64,000 nucleotides of DNA, from contig BRLC01000004.1 of NCBI GenBank assembly GCA_024343425.1, forward strand, positions 124,001 to 188,000. The letters run 5' to 3'. Under the pieces are notes generated by a model that had not been told where the DNA came from, did no database searches, and worked only from the letters and a program-made list of their open reading frames with translations. Numbering within the stretch: the first letter of the stretch is position 1; each line of letters starts with the position of its first letter. Shown one piece after another: positions 28,452 through 37,234 of this stretch. The stretch is from Rhizobiaceae bacterium MnEN-MB40S (lineage in GTDB: Bacteria > Pseudomonadota > Alphaproteobacteria > Rhizobiales > Rhizobiaceae). A program made the position numbers and the translations under genes.

Positions 28452-29468
28452 ATGGGCCTTGTCGAAAATTCCACCCAGACGATGGATGAGAAGGAGATAC
28501 TGGCCGTAGCGGAAACGGCTCTCGAGGACATCAGCGCGATCCGCAAGGAAGTCGGCAACGTCATTTTCGGTCAGCAGACCGTCGTCGAACACACGCTGCT
28601 GACCGTATTGTCCGGCGGACACGCCCTGCTGGTCGGCGTGCCCGGCCTCGCCAAGACCAAGCTCGTCTCCACGCTCGGCACGGTTCTGGGGCTCGACGAC
28701 AACCGCATCCAGTTCACGCCGGACCTGATGCCCTCCGATATTCTCGGCTCCGAGGTCATGGACCAGGACGACGCCGGCAAGCGGTCCTTCCGGTTCATCG
28801 CCGGACCGGTCTTCACCCAGCTGCTGATGGCCGACGAGATCAACCGCGCCTCGCCGCGCACCCAGTCCGCCCTGTTGCAGGCGATGCAGGAATATCACGT
28901 CACCGTCGCCGGAACCCATCACGGCCTGCCGCAGCCCTTCCACGTGCTCGCAACCCAAAACCCGCTGGAGCAGGAAGGCACCTATCCGCTGCCGGAAGCC
29001 CAGCTCGACCGCTTTCTGATGCAGGTCGACGTCAACTATCCGGAAGAAGACGCTGAACGCCGGATCCTTCTGGAGACGACAGGCGTCGAGGAAAAGTCGG
29101 CCAAGGCGGTACTCTCGGGTTCGCGCATTCAGGAAATCCAGGCGCTCGTGCGTCGCATGCCCGTCAGCGAACAGGTCGTAGACGCCATCCTTGCGCTCGT
29201 GCGTCTCGCCAGACCCGGCAACGGCAATGCCGACACCGACAGACACGTCGCCTGGGGACCCGGGCCGCGCGCCGGCCAGTCGATGATGCTGTGCGTGAGA
29301 GCCCGCGCCCTCTATGACGGCCGTCTGGCCCCGTCAGTCGACGACGTCTACGCCCTGGCGCTGCCGATCCTGCAGCACCGTATGGCGCTGACTTTCGCTG
29401 CGCGCGCCGAGGGCGTGCATATCCGCGACGTGATCGCCAATCTGGTCAAGACCGCAAGCGGGGAATAA
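28452..29468 (+). CDS. MoxR-family AAA+ ATPase
   Basis: 338 residues, preceded by GGAGACTGTTTT. Walker A is GVPGLAKTK, Walker B LLMADEINRASP, with sensor 1 in LATQNPLEQEGTYPLPEAQLDRF and the C-terminal lid after it, all typical of MoxR. These ATPases act as chaperones for assembly of metalloenzymes or cell-envelope complexes with VWA/DUF58 partners. It starts a four-gene operon with one-base or four-base junctions: DUF58, BatA-like/DUF4159 and a second membrane protein follow. Confidence 0.95.
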   Translation: MGLVENSTQTMDEKEILAVAETALEDISAIRKEVGNVIFGQQTVVEHTLLTVLSGGHALLVGVPGLAKTKLVSTLGTVLGLDDNRIQFTPDLMPSDILGSEVMDQDDAGKRSFRFIAGPVFTQLLMADEINRASPRTQSALLQAMQEYHVTVAGTHHGLPQPFHVLATQNPLEQEGTYPLPEAQLDRFLMQVDVNYPEEDAERRILLETTGVEEKSAKAVLSGSRIQEIQALVRRMPVSEQVVDAILALVRLARPGNGNADTDRHVAWGPGPRAGQSMMLCVRARALYDGRLAPSVDDVYALALPILQHRMALTFAARAEGVHIRDVIANLVKTASGE

Positions 29469-30388
29469 TGGCGCCTGTCGGACAGACCACGCAACCGGTA
29501 GCCGTCAGCGACGCGCTGGTGCGCGCGCGCCAGCGCGCCGCCCTGGTGCCCGACCTGCTGGTCGAGGCGCAGCGTGTCGCCAATACGGTGATCACCGGCT
29601 GGCATGGCCGGCGCAAGCGCGGCGTCGGCGAGAATTTCTGGCAATTCCGTCCCTATGTCGAAGGCGAGACACTCGCCAAAATCGATTGGCGCCGGTCGGC
29701 GCGCGACGACAGCGTCTATGTGCGCGACCGGGAATGGGAAGCCGCCCACACGATCTGGCTCTGGGCCGACGCTTCGCCGTCGATGCTGTATCAGTCGCAC
29801 CTCGCACAGGTCTCGAAGCAAAGCCGCGCCGTCGTGATACTGCTCGCGCTCGCCGAAGTGCTTGCGCGTTCCGGCGAACGCATCGCCTCGCCCGGCGTGA
29901 TGGATCCGATCGCCGCGCGCAACGCCTCGGAGCGGCTCGCCACAGCGCTCATGCTGCAAAAGGACGTAACCGACTGGCCTCAGCTAGACCGCATCGGCCG
30001 CCACTGCGACGTCGTGCTGATATCCGATTTCCTCGACCCCGCCGAAACCGTGCTTGAAAGGCTCGCGCCAATCGCGCGGCGCGGCGTGCGCGGCCACGTT
30101 CTGGAAATCTGCGATCCCGCGGAAGAAGTGTTTCCCTACAATGGCCGCACGGAATTCATCGATCCTGAGACCGGCGAGAAACTGACCGCGGGCAAGGCGG
30201 AGACGCTGCATGACGACTATCAGCGAGCGTTTCTGTCGCGCCGGAGCAACATCGCGGAAAACCTGCGGCGGCTCGGCTGGAACTTCATCACCCACCATAC
30301 CGATCAGCCTGCGTCCTCGGCGCTCGTTGCGCTGCACACCCATCTGTCCGGCGTGGTCGGAGACGGTTTGAGAGGTACGGCGGCTTGA
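29468..30388 (+). CDS. DUF58-domain protein
   Basis: 306 residues. The ATG overlaps the last base of the moxR stop (TAATG). The N-terminal third contains the DUF58 motif GRRKRGVGENFWQFRPY ... IDWRRSARDD; the C-terminal part resembles a von Willebrand A fold (WLWADASPSMLYQ, a MIDAS-like DASPS). DUF58 proteins occur almost always beside MoxR ATPases, as here, and are presumed to be client or adaptor proteins of that ATPase. No membrane segment is apparent. It overlaps the next gene by four bases. Confidence 0.92.
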   Translation: MAPVGQTTQPVAVSDALVRARQRAALVPDLLVEAQRVANTVITGWHGRRKRGVGENFWQFRPYVEGETLAKIDWRRSARDDSVYVRDREWEAAHTIWLWADASPSMLYQSHLAQVSKQSRAVVILLALAEVLARSGERIASPGVMDPIAARNASERLATALMLQKDVTDWPQLDRIGRHCDVVLISDFLDPAETVLERLAPIARRGVRGHVLEICDPAEEVFPYNGRTEFIDPETGEKLTAGKAETLHDDYQRAFLSRRSNIAENLRRLGWNFITHHTDQPASSALVALHTHLSGVVGDGLRGTAA

Positions 30389-33195
30389 GTTTCCTCCCCC
30401 TCGCATTCGGAGCTCCCGCTGTCCTGTTCGGCCTTCTGGCGTTGCCTGTGATCTGGTGGCTGTTGAGACTGACGCCGCCGCGCCCCAAGACCGAACCCTT
30501 TCCGCCATTCCGCATCCTCGCGCGCGTCCTGAAAAAGGAGGAGACGCCGTCCAAAAGCCCCTGGTGGCTAACGGCGCTGCGGCTGCTCATGGCGGCGCTC
30601 GTGATCATCGCGCTGGCCGATCCGATCCTCAATCCCCAGGAAACAACAGTCAGCGACGAAGGTCCGCTGGCGATCGTCATGGACAACAGCTGGGCGACCG
30701 TCAGCGACTGGGACGAACGGGTGGCGACCGCCGAGCGTCTGATTTCCGACGCGGAAAGCCAGAACGTGCCGGTCTCCATCGTCTTCACGGCGGACCGGAC
30801 CAACGACGCGACGCCGGATATCGCCGCGCGAGCGCGCGAGCGGCTGCTCGCCGCGGAACCGCGTCCGCTGCCCGCCGATGATCTGTCGGCGATCGAAAGT
30901 CTGACTGCGGCTCTGCACACCACGCCGCTCGGCACGATCGCGGTGCTGTCCGACGGCATCGCCGAACCTGGCGCCGAGCACGCCTGGGACATGCTGGCCG
31001 AACTCGAGACCGCCCAGGCGCTGATTTTCGAAACCGATGGCGAAAACACCGTCGCGATCACGTCCGCCGAAAACAGCGCCGACGGTTTCAATCTGTCGGC
31101 GGTGCGCGTCAACGACAGCGCCGCGCAGACTTTACCGATTACGGCCCGCGATAACAGGGGCCGGCCGATCTCCACAGGAACGCTGGAATTCGCTGCGGGG
31201 GAACGGCGGGGGCAAGCCTCCCTGTCAGCGCCGTTCGAACTGCGAAACGACTTCGCACAGATCGTCGTCGACAATGCGGCCACCGCCGGCGCGACCTATC
31301 TGCTCGACGACAGTTTTCGCAGACGGCGCGTCGCCCTGTTGTCGGCGGAGCCGCTCGATCTTACCCAGCCGTTGCTTTCGCCGCTCTACTATCTCACGCG
31401 CGCCTTGCAGCCCTTCGCGGATCTCATCGCGCCGGAAAGCGATGAATTGTCGGACGCGATTCCAGAGGTTCTCGAACAGCGCCCCTCCGTCGTCGTGATG
31501 GCGGATATCGGCACTCTTCCGGAAGAATCGGAAACCGAACTTTCGGAATGGGTGGAGGATGGCGGCATGCTTGTCCGATTCGCCGGACCGCGCATGGCGA
31601 GCGGCATCGGCGATGATCCGCTGGTGCCCGTCAAGCTGCGTCAGGGTGAACGCACACTGGGCGGATCTCTGTCCTGGAGCGAACCGCAGCCGCTGTCCGA
31701 ATTTCCGGAAAACGGACCCTTTGCGGGCATGTCGCGGCCTGACGACGTGAGCGTCAACACACAGGTTCTTGCTGAACCGTCGCCCGATCTCGCCGCCCAC
31801 ACCTGGGCGAGCCTGCTCGACGGCACGCCGCTCGTCACAAGCCGTGAAACCGGCCAGGGCCGCATCGTGCTCTTCCACGTGACGGCGGAGCCAAAATGGT
31901 CCTCCCTGCCGATTTCCGGACAATTCGTCGAAATGCTTCGCCGCTCGATCCTGCTGTCGCGCGCCACCACGGCCGCGGGAAGTCAGGACACAGGCGTCAA
32001 TCTGCCGCCCTACCAGTTGCTGAACGCCAGGGGCGCGCTGACGGCTCCGACAGGCGCGGCGCAACCGCTGCAGATCGCCCGCGGTGACACGCCGGTCGTC
32101 TCCTTCGACAATCCGCCGGGGCTCTACGGGGCGGAAAGCGGCTTTCTTGCGCTCAATCTGATGCGCCCCGACGATACGCTGGAGCCCTTCGTCGCGCCGG
32201 AATTCCCGGTGGCGGCGACGCGGTCCGGTTTCGTCGCCGGCGAAAGCCGCGATCTCAAACCGCCGCTTCTGATGGCCGCCGTCATCCTGCTCATTGTCGA
32301 CAGCCTCGTGGTTCTCGGAATGGCGGGCGCCTTCGCGCGCCGCAACTTCAGCCGCCCGGCCGCGTCCTCGCTCGGCATGGCGCTGATCGCCGGCGCGCTC
32401 GTCCTGTCTTCCGGCGGAAACGGTCTGGCGGCCGATGAAATGCCCAATGACGACCAGATTCTGGCTTCCCTCGACCGCACCCACCTTGCCTATGTCATCA
32501 CCGGCGACGCGATCGTCGACGAGACCAGCCGGCAGGGCATGACCGGGCTGTCGCGGTTTCTGTCATTCCGCACGTCACTGGAGCCGGGGGGAGCCGTCGG
32601 CGTCGATCTCGAAACCGATCCGCTCGCCCTCTACCCGATGCTTTACTGGCCGATTTCCGTCGATGCGGAGCCGCCCTCGCCTGAAGCGATCAGCCGGATC
32701 GACGCCTTCATGAAAAATGGCGGCACCGTTTTGTTCGACACGCGCGACGCGCTCGCCGGGCTCGACGAAGCGGCGATCACGCCGGAGACCGCGCGGCTGC
32801 GCAATATTCTGGCCGACCTCGACATCCCGGCTCTCGAGCCGGCGCCCGAGGATCACGTGCTGACCAAAGCGTTCTATATCCTCAACGAGTTTCCCGGGCG
32901 CTATCGCGGCAGCCCGCTGTGGGTGGAGACGAGTTACGACGCGGGCGAAGAGAGCGATCGTCCGGCGCGCAGCGGCGACGGCGTCTCCTCTATCATCATC
33001 ACCGGCAACGACCTGGCCGGCGCCTGGGCGATCGACCGCAACAATATTCCCGTCTACCCGACGGTGCCGCCTGATCCCCTGCAACGGGAATACGCCTATC
33101 GCGGCGGCGTCAACATCATGATGTACATGCTGACCGGCAACTACAAATCCGACCAGGTTCACATTCCGGCGTTGCTGGAGCGTCTTGGCCAATGA
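30385..33195 (+). CDS. BatA-like/DUF4159-domain membrane protein
   Basis: 936 residues from a TTG codon at 30385 that overlaps the DUF58 stop. Two membrane helices at the N-terminus (about residues 5-26 and 58-76) frame a BatA-type anchor; a VWA-like domain follows (LAIVMDNSWATVSDW), then a periplasmic region, a further helix pair near 620-670, and a C-terminal DUF4159 domain (AYVITGDAIVDETSRQGM ... YPMLYWPIS, ending in YRGGVNIMMYMLTGNYK). The second hydrophobic pair looks like an internal signal, so the DUF4159 part may be outside the cytoplasm. It overlaps the last gene of the operon by four bases (ATGA). Confidence 0.9.
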   Translation: MSFLPLAFGAPAVLFGLLALPVIWWLLRLTPPRPKTEPFPPFRILARVLKKEETPSKSPWWLTALRLLMAALVIIALADPILNPQETTVSDEGPLAIVMDNSWATVSDWDERVATAERLISDAESQNVPVSIVFTADRTNDATPDIAARARERLLAAEPRPLPADDLSAIESLTAALHTTPLGTIAVLSDGIAEPGAEHAWDMLAELETAQALIFETDGENTVAITSAENSADGFNLSAVRVNDSAAQTLPITARDNRGRPISTGTLEFAAGERRGQASLSAPFELRNDFAQIVVDNAATAGATYLLDDSFRRRRVALLSAEPLDLTQPLLSPLYYLTRALQPFADLIAPESDELSDAIPEVLEQRPSVVVMADIGTLPEESETELSEWVEDGGMLVRFAGPRMASGIGDDPLVPVKLRQGERTLGGSLSWSEPQPLSEFPENGPFAGMSRPDDVSVNTQVLAEPSPDLAAHTWASLLDGTPLVTSRETGQGRIVLFHVTAEPKWSSLPISGQFVEMLRRSILLSRATTAAGSQDTGVNLPPYQLLNARGALTAPTGAAQPLQIARGDTPVVSFDNPPGLYGAESGFLALNLMRPDDTLEPFVAPEFPVAATRSGFVAGESRDLKPPLLMAAVILLIVDSLVVLGMAGAFARRNFSRPAASSLGMALIAGALVLSSGGNGLAADEMPNDDQILASLDRTHLAYVITGDAIVDETSRQGMTGLSRFLSFRTSLEPGGAVGVDLETDPLALYPMLYWPISVDAEPPSPEAISRIDAFMKNGGTVLFDTRDALAGLDEAAITPETARLRNILADLDIPALEPAPEDHVLTKAFYILNEFPGRYRGSPLWVETSYDAGEESDRPARSGDGVSSIIITGNDLAGAWAIDRNNIPVYPTVPPDPLQREYAYRGGVNIMMYMLTGNYKSDQVHIPALLERLGQ

Positions 33196-35255
33196 TCCAT
33201 TTCTCGCCGCTCATTCCACCCGTCTATATCTATGTCGTGGCCGCGCTCGGCGCGCTGCTGATGGCGCTTGGCCTGTGGCAGAGGGTGCGCGGCGCCTGGA
33301 TCCGGGTGCTTGCGCTTGCCGCCCTGTGCCTGGCGCTCGCCAATCCGGTCTATATGCAGCAGGAGCGCGAACCGCTTGACAGCGTGGTCGCGGTCATCGT
33401 CGACCGCAGCCAGAGCCAGGCGTCCCCGGAACGCACGGCGGCGACCGACGAGGCCCTTGCGCGTCTTGAAGACCAGTTGTCTCGTTTCCGCGGACTGGAT
33501 GTCCGGGTTGCGGAAACAACCCACGACGCAGCCGACAATTCCCCCTCGACACGGCTCTTTTCAACACTCTCGACGACGCTCAGGGACGTGCCGACCGCTC
33601 GGATCGCCGGCGCGGTGATGATCACCGACGGACAGATCCACGACGTTCCCGAACAGGCCGCGCAGCTTGGCTTCAACGCGCCGGTGCACGGGCTCGTGAC
33701 CGGCAGCGCCGACGAGATCGACCGCCGCGTGCAACTCGTCAACGCGCCGCGTTTCGGCATCGTCGGCGAATCCCAGGAGATCGTCTATCGAATCGTCGAT
33801 GACGGGCGTTCCGGCGGCGATGTCACGGAAGTGACCGTCAAGATCAATGGCGAGGTCTATAGCCGCGAACTGGCGCCGATCGGCCAGGACATGCCGCTGA
33901 CCATCGACATTGAACACGCCGGCGACAATATCATCGAACTGTCGGTGGAGCCGGTTCCCGGCGAAGTGACGCTCGCCAACAACAAGGCCGTCACCATACT
34001 GGACGGGATTCGGGAAAATTTGCGTGTGCTTCTGGTTTCCGGCGAGCCGCACAGCGGCGAGCGCGCCTGGCGCAACCTTCTCAAATCCGATACCTCGGTC
34101 GACCTGGTTCATTTCACCATTCTGCGCCCGCCTGAAAAACAGGACGGCACGCCCATTGACGAATTGTCGCTGATCGCCTTTCCGACCCGCGAGCTTTTCG
34201 TCGAGAAAATCAACGAATTCGACCTCATCGTCTTCGACCGCTATCAGCGCCGCGGCGTTCTGCCAGTGCTCTACTACGACTACATCGCGCAATATGTGGA
34301 GGACGGCGGCGCGCTGCTGATCGCCGCGGGTCCGGAACACGCCGGGCAGGATTCCATCGCGAGCACGCCGCTCGCGCCCGTTTTGCCGGCTGCGCCCACC
34401 GGCCGCGTCAGCGAAGTCGGCTTCTATCCGCGTCCGACCGATGTCGGCGCGCGTCACCCTGTCACCCGTGACCTGCCGGGCTCCGGACAGGAGCCGCCGC
34501 AATGGGGCCGCTGGTTCCGGGCCGTGGAATCCGAAGCGCCGGTCGACGACACGGTGCTGGAGGGACCAGACGGCATGCCGCTGCTGGTGCTCGAACGCGT
34601 CGGCGACGGGCGCGTCGCCATGCTGATGTCCGACCACGGCTGGCTGTGGGCGCGCGGCTTCGAAGGCGGCGGTCCGCATGTGCCGCTCTACCGGCGCATC
34701 GCCCACTGGCTGATGAAGGAACCGGCGCTCGAGGAAGAAGCGCTGACGGCGACGGCCAACGGCAATGTCATCACCATCGATCGCCAGACCATGGCCGACG
34801 CCGTGCCGGAAGCCGTGCTCACATCGCCGTCCGGCGAGACCGTTTCGATCAATCTGAGTGGGGGAGAAGACGGACGCTTTACCGCCGACGCGCCTGTGAC
34901 CGAAAGCGGCCTCTTCGAAATATCCAACGGGGACATGTCCACGCTTGTTCATGTCGGAGCAACGAATGCGCCGGAATTTTCCGCGACCGTGTCGACCACG
35001 GACGTCCTGAAGCCCATTGCCGATGCGACCGGAGGCATGGTTGCGCGGGTTTCAGACAACGGCGGTTCGGTGCAACTGCCGCCCATCGTGCCGGTCAAGG
35101 GGCTGCAGCGCGGCTCGTCGGATCGCATGATGCTCAACCTGACCGGAGAATCCGAACTCAGGGGCATCAACAGGATCCCGCTCTTCGGCGGCTTCCTGGG
35201 TCTCGCCCTGCTGCTGTTCGCGCTCGCCGGCACATGGTACCGCGAAGGCCGCTGA
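33192..35255 (+). CDS. Membrane protein with glutamine-amidotransferase-like domain (BatB/DUF1355-like partner)
   Basis: 687 residues starting in an ATGA junction. Two N-terminal membrane helices (about 10-30 and 34-54) are followed by a VWA-like segment (VVAVIVDRSQSQ), beta-sandwich repeats, and from about residue 275 a class-I glutamine-amidotransferase-like fold (RVLLVSGEPHSGERAW, LIVFDRYQRRGVLP, VEDGGALLIAAGPEHAG). The catalytic Cys of true amidotransferases is not obvious. A C-terminal helix (FLGLALLLFALAGTWY) anchors the end. In this operon type the two large membrane proteins, DUF58 and MoxR are thought to form an envelope-associated complex; its job is unknown. Confidence 0.88.
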   Translation: MIHFSPLIPPVYIYVVAALGALLMALGLWQRVRGAWIRVLALAALCLALANPVYMQQEREPLDSVVAVIVDRSQSQASPERTAATDEALARLEDQLSRFRGLDVRVAETTHDAADNSPSTRLFSTLSTTLRDVPTARIAGAVMITDGQIHDVPEQAAQLGFNAPVHGLVTGSADEIDRRVQLVNAPRFGIVGESQEIVYRIVDDGRSGGDVTEVTVKINGEVYSRELAPIGQDMPLTIDIEHAGDNIIELSVEPVPGEVTLANNKAVTILDGIRENLRVLLVSGEPHSGERAWRNLLKSDTSVDLVHFTILRPPEKQDGTPIDELSLIAFPTRELFVEKINEFDLIVFDRYQRRGVLPVLYYDYIAQYVEDGGALLIAAGPEHAGQDSIASTPLAPVLPAAPTGRVSEVGFYPRPTDVGARHPVTRDLPGSGQEPPQWGRWFRAVESEAPVDDTVLEGPDGMPLLVLERVGDGRVAMLMSDHGWLWARGFEGGGPHVPLYRRIAHWLMKEPALEEEALTATANGNVITIDRQTMADAVPEAVLTSPSGETVSINLSGGEDGRFTADAPVTESGLFEISNGDMSTLVHVGATNAPEFSATVSTTDVLKPIADATGGMVARVSDNGGSVQLPPIVPVKGLQRGSSDRMMLNLTGESELRGINRIPLFGGFLGLALLLFALAGTWYREGR

Positions 35256-35402
35256 CTCAGTTCTCAAAACGCCGACGCGTATCGATGAGAACAGAGGCAG
35301 AACTTTTCAACTGAAATTTCCGGCTATCTGTGCTATACAGTCGTCTTTTCGAAAGCGATCTCGTCGGCTCCGGATCGCGCTGCAAGGGATGAAAACACGA
35401 AA
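35256..35402. other. Intergenic sequence upstream of the 45-bp repeats, no gene seen
   Basis: Includes a weak GTTCTC/GAGAAC inverted repeat soon after the operon stop with a 21-base loop, which might end the moxR operon. No other feature is evident. Confidence 0.35.
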
Positions 35403-35556
35403 TCCCGAAACAAACCCAGATTGACCGAAAACGGCTGATCGTCTGATTCCCGAAACAAACCCAGATCGCCCTGAGGAGGCTGATTGCTCGTTTCCCGAAA
35501 CAAAGCCAGATTGGCCAGAATGCGCCAAACGGCCAATTCCCGAAACAAAGCCAGAA
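35403..35556. repeat. Four-copy tandem repeat with exact 45-base period
   Basis: A core TCCCGAAACAAASCCAGAW (plus strand) occurs at 35403-35421, 35448-35466, 35493-35511 and 35538-35556, each exactly 45 bases after the last. Copies 1 and 2 have AACCC where 3 and 4 have AAGCC, and copy 4 ends in AA; otherwise the core is identical. The 26-base segments between cores are much more variable but not unrelated (the first two share GGCTGAT). All three minus-strand frames are open through the array, giving candidate 15-residue repeats such as LGLFRES, but no frame has a good start signal. It could be a binding-site array, an RNA element or a short coding repeat. Confidence 0.85.
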
Positions 35557-35682
35557 TTGACTGAACCTTTTTCCGGCCTGGAGGAAAATCCAGAGTTCTC
35601 ACTTTAATTCATTGTTTTTATTGATTAAATAATATCCTTCATTGGCAGACATTCATCTTTCCAACGCTATCCAACTCTCCTC

Positions 35683-35703
35683 ATCCCGCGCTTGACGCGG
35701 GAT
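35683..35703. repeat. Intergenic palindrome of a dispersed-repeat type
   Basis: ATCCCGCG (35683-35690) and CGCGGGAT (35696-35703) form an 8-bp perfect stem around CTTGA. Short CTTGA-looped, GC-stemmed palindromes of this form followed by CCA are scattered through intergenic DNA of many alphaproteobacteria. It lies 80 bases past the end of the GNAT gene (minus strand) and may also act as its 3' RNA hairpin. Confidence 0.55.
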
Positions 35704-35782
35704 CCATACAGAATTTCGCCAAACGCCGCCGTCACAAAGCGACGTCCGGCGCTCCCTGCGTCACGGGTCAGCCGCGCGCCTC

Positions 35783-36325
35783 TCAGGCGATTTCCTGCAC
35801 CATGAGTTCGAAGGCCTCGGCGACGGGATCTTCACGCCACCGGATCGGTCCGTTCAACCGCTCCTGGATGTCCTCATGATCCGTCGCCACAAGAATGCGC
35901 GACCGGTCTACCGGACCCGGAAAATCCAGCCGCGCCGTCACCGGCATGAAACCGAGCGGGCGGTAATAGGGCGGGTCGCCGACAAGGATCACGGCCTCGC
36001 TCCCCTTGGCCTTGGCGGCGAGCACTGAAATCCGCACCAGCTCGCGGCCGATGCCGAGATTCTTGTGCGACGGCCGCACGGCCAGCGGTCCAAGCATATG
36101 GCCCATGGCCTCTCCCGCCATGACCGGCGTCAGTCGAACCGAGGCAATGACCTCACCGTCCACGGTGGCGACGAAAGACAAGGATCTGTCATGCGGGCCC
36201 TGCTCGCGAACACGCTCCGCCGCGCGCGTCAAACGGCCCGGTCCGAACGCCTCTTCATTGATGAAGTTGACGACGTCGTCATGGGTGGGGTCTTCGGTCA
36301 GATAGACAGGATTGAGAGCGGACAT
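35783..36325 (-). CDS. GNAT-family N-acetyltransferase
   Basis: 180 residues from ATG 36325 (MSALNPVYL); the frame remains open upstream to 36457, but that part looks non-coding. The acetyl-CoA-binding signature is LGPLAVRPSHKNLGIGRELV, with preceding strand VIASVRLTPVMAG and a C-terminal PYYRPLGFMPV segment, as in YhbS-like acetyltransferases. Substrate unknown. It lies between the tandem-repeat region and a NudK-type Nudix gene, all on the minus strand. Confidence 0.88.
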   Translation of the reverse strand: MSALNPVYLTEDPTHDDVVNFINEEAFGPGRLTRAAERVREQGPHDRSLSFVATVDGEVIASVRLTPVMAGEAMGHMLGPLAVRPSHKNLGIGRELVRISVLAAKAKGSEAVILVGDPPYYRPLGFMPVTARLDFPGPVDRSRILVATDHEDIQERLNGPIRWREDPVAEAFELMVQEIA

Positions 36326-36507
36326 GGCGAACCCGGATTTTGGAAATGAAAAGACAATGGACGGCCGTCTGCCTCTCGGCAGAACCTTATCAGCGTCGTC
36401 GCAATTGTCCCGGGTTGTGCATCTCGCTTCCTTTCTCAGGTTCGGGGCGGATAGCACAATGATATCCGGCTATGCAAGCAAATATCCATTTCCGGCGCCA
36501 ATCCGGG

Positions 36508-37083
36508 TCAGCGACCCTCGAGAGCCAGGTGCTGAATCAGCATGATGGTCTTGGCGTCGCAGATCTCGCCGGATCGAATCATGGCGAGCGCCTCTTCAAG
36601 CAGAACGTGCAACACCTCGATGTCTTCGCCCTCTTCCACGTTGCCGCCGCCCTCCGAGGCCCGGTCCGAACGCTTGTAGGTTCCATGGTAGAAGGACAGA
36701 TATTCCGTCACCGATCCGGGGCTCATATACACGTCATAAAGATGGTCGAGTTCGGACACGCGATAGCCGGTTTCCTCCTCCAGTTCCTCGCGCATCCGCT
36801 GCCTGGGATCGGCCCCGTCCAGCATGCCGGCCGGAACCTCGATCATCATGCCGTCATGGCCGTTGACGGCGGCGGGCAACCGAAACTGCCGGATGAGGAG
36901 CACGGTTCCGCCGTCGGGATCATGGAGAAGGCAGGCCACGCCGTTGCCCCGGTCATAGGCTTCCCTTCGCTGGGCCTGCCATGCGCCGGAACGCGTCTTC
37001 AACTCGAAATCGTAGCGCGTAAGATTGCCCCAGTCATTGGACAGAACCGTCTGCTCCCGAATGCGAAATAAATTGTTGGCCAT
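36508..37083 (-). CDS. Nudix hydrolase, NudK/ADP-sugar pyrophosphatase type
   Basis: 191 residues, ATG preceded by GGAGAGCATAT. The GNGVACLLHDP and LLIRQFRLP segments and the Nudix core EELEEETGY resemble E. coli NudK (GDP-mannose pyrophosphatase) and ADP-ribose pyrophosphatases. In the box the first Glu is replaced by Asp and the Arg by Glu, but variation at the Arg is normal in NudK (Lys in E. coli). Probably hydrolyses a nucleoside-diphosphate sugar; exact substrate unsure. It is divergent from the glutathionyl-hydroquinone reductase gene. Confidence 0.85.
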   Translation of the reverse strand: MANNLFRIREQTVLSNDWGNLTRYDFELKTRSGAWQAQRREAYDRGNGVACLLHDPDGGTVLLIRQFRLPAAVNGHDGMMIEVPAGMLDGADPRQRMREELEEETGYRVSELDHLYDVYMSPGSVTEYLSFYHGTYKRSDRASEGGGNVEEGEDIEVLHVLLEEALAMIRSGEICDAKTIMLIQHLALEGR

Positions 37084-37234
37084 ATATGCTCTCCAGCGCC
37101 TGTGTCGAAATATCCTTAAACGGCATGCGTCAACGCCTTGTGAACGTCAACGACCATAAGAACAGACTGTTCAACCGAAAGGTCTACGTCTTCCGGCGCT
37201 AAGACCCTATGTGTGCGTGGAAAGGAGTTTTGAT

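Noticed and set aside
35403..35556. CRISPR-like array of four repeats
   Set aside because: The period is exactly 45 with 19-nt cores, the first two intervening segments share sequence, and no cas genes are in the window, so it does not behave like an immune array.
35333..35602. 89-codon minus-strand ORF over the tandem repeats (15-residue LGLFRE repeats)
   Set aside because: All three minus frames are open here and the GTG start has no ribosome-binding site, so coding is unproven.
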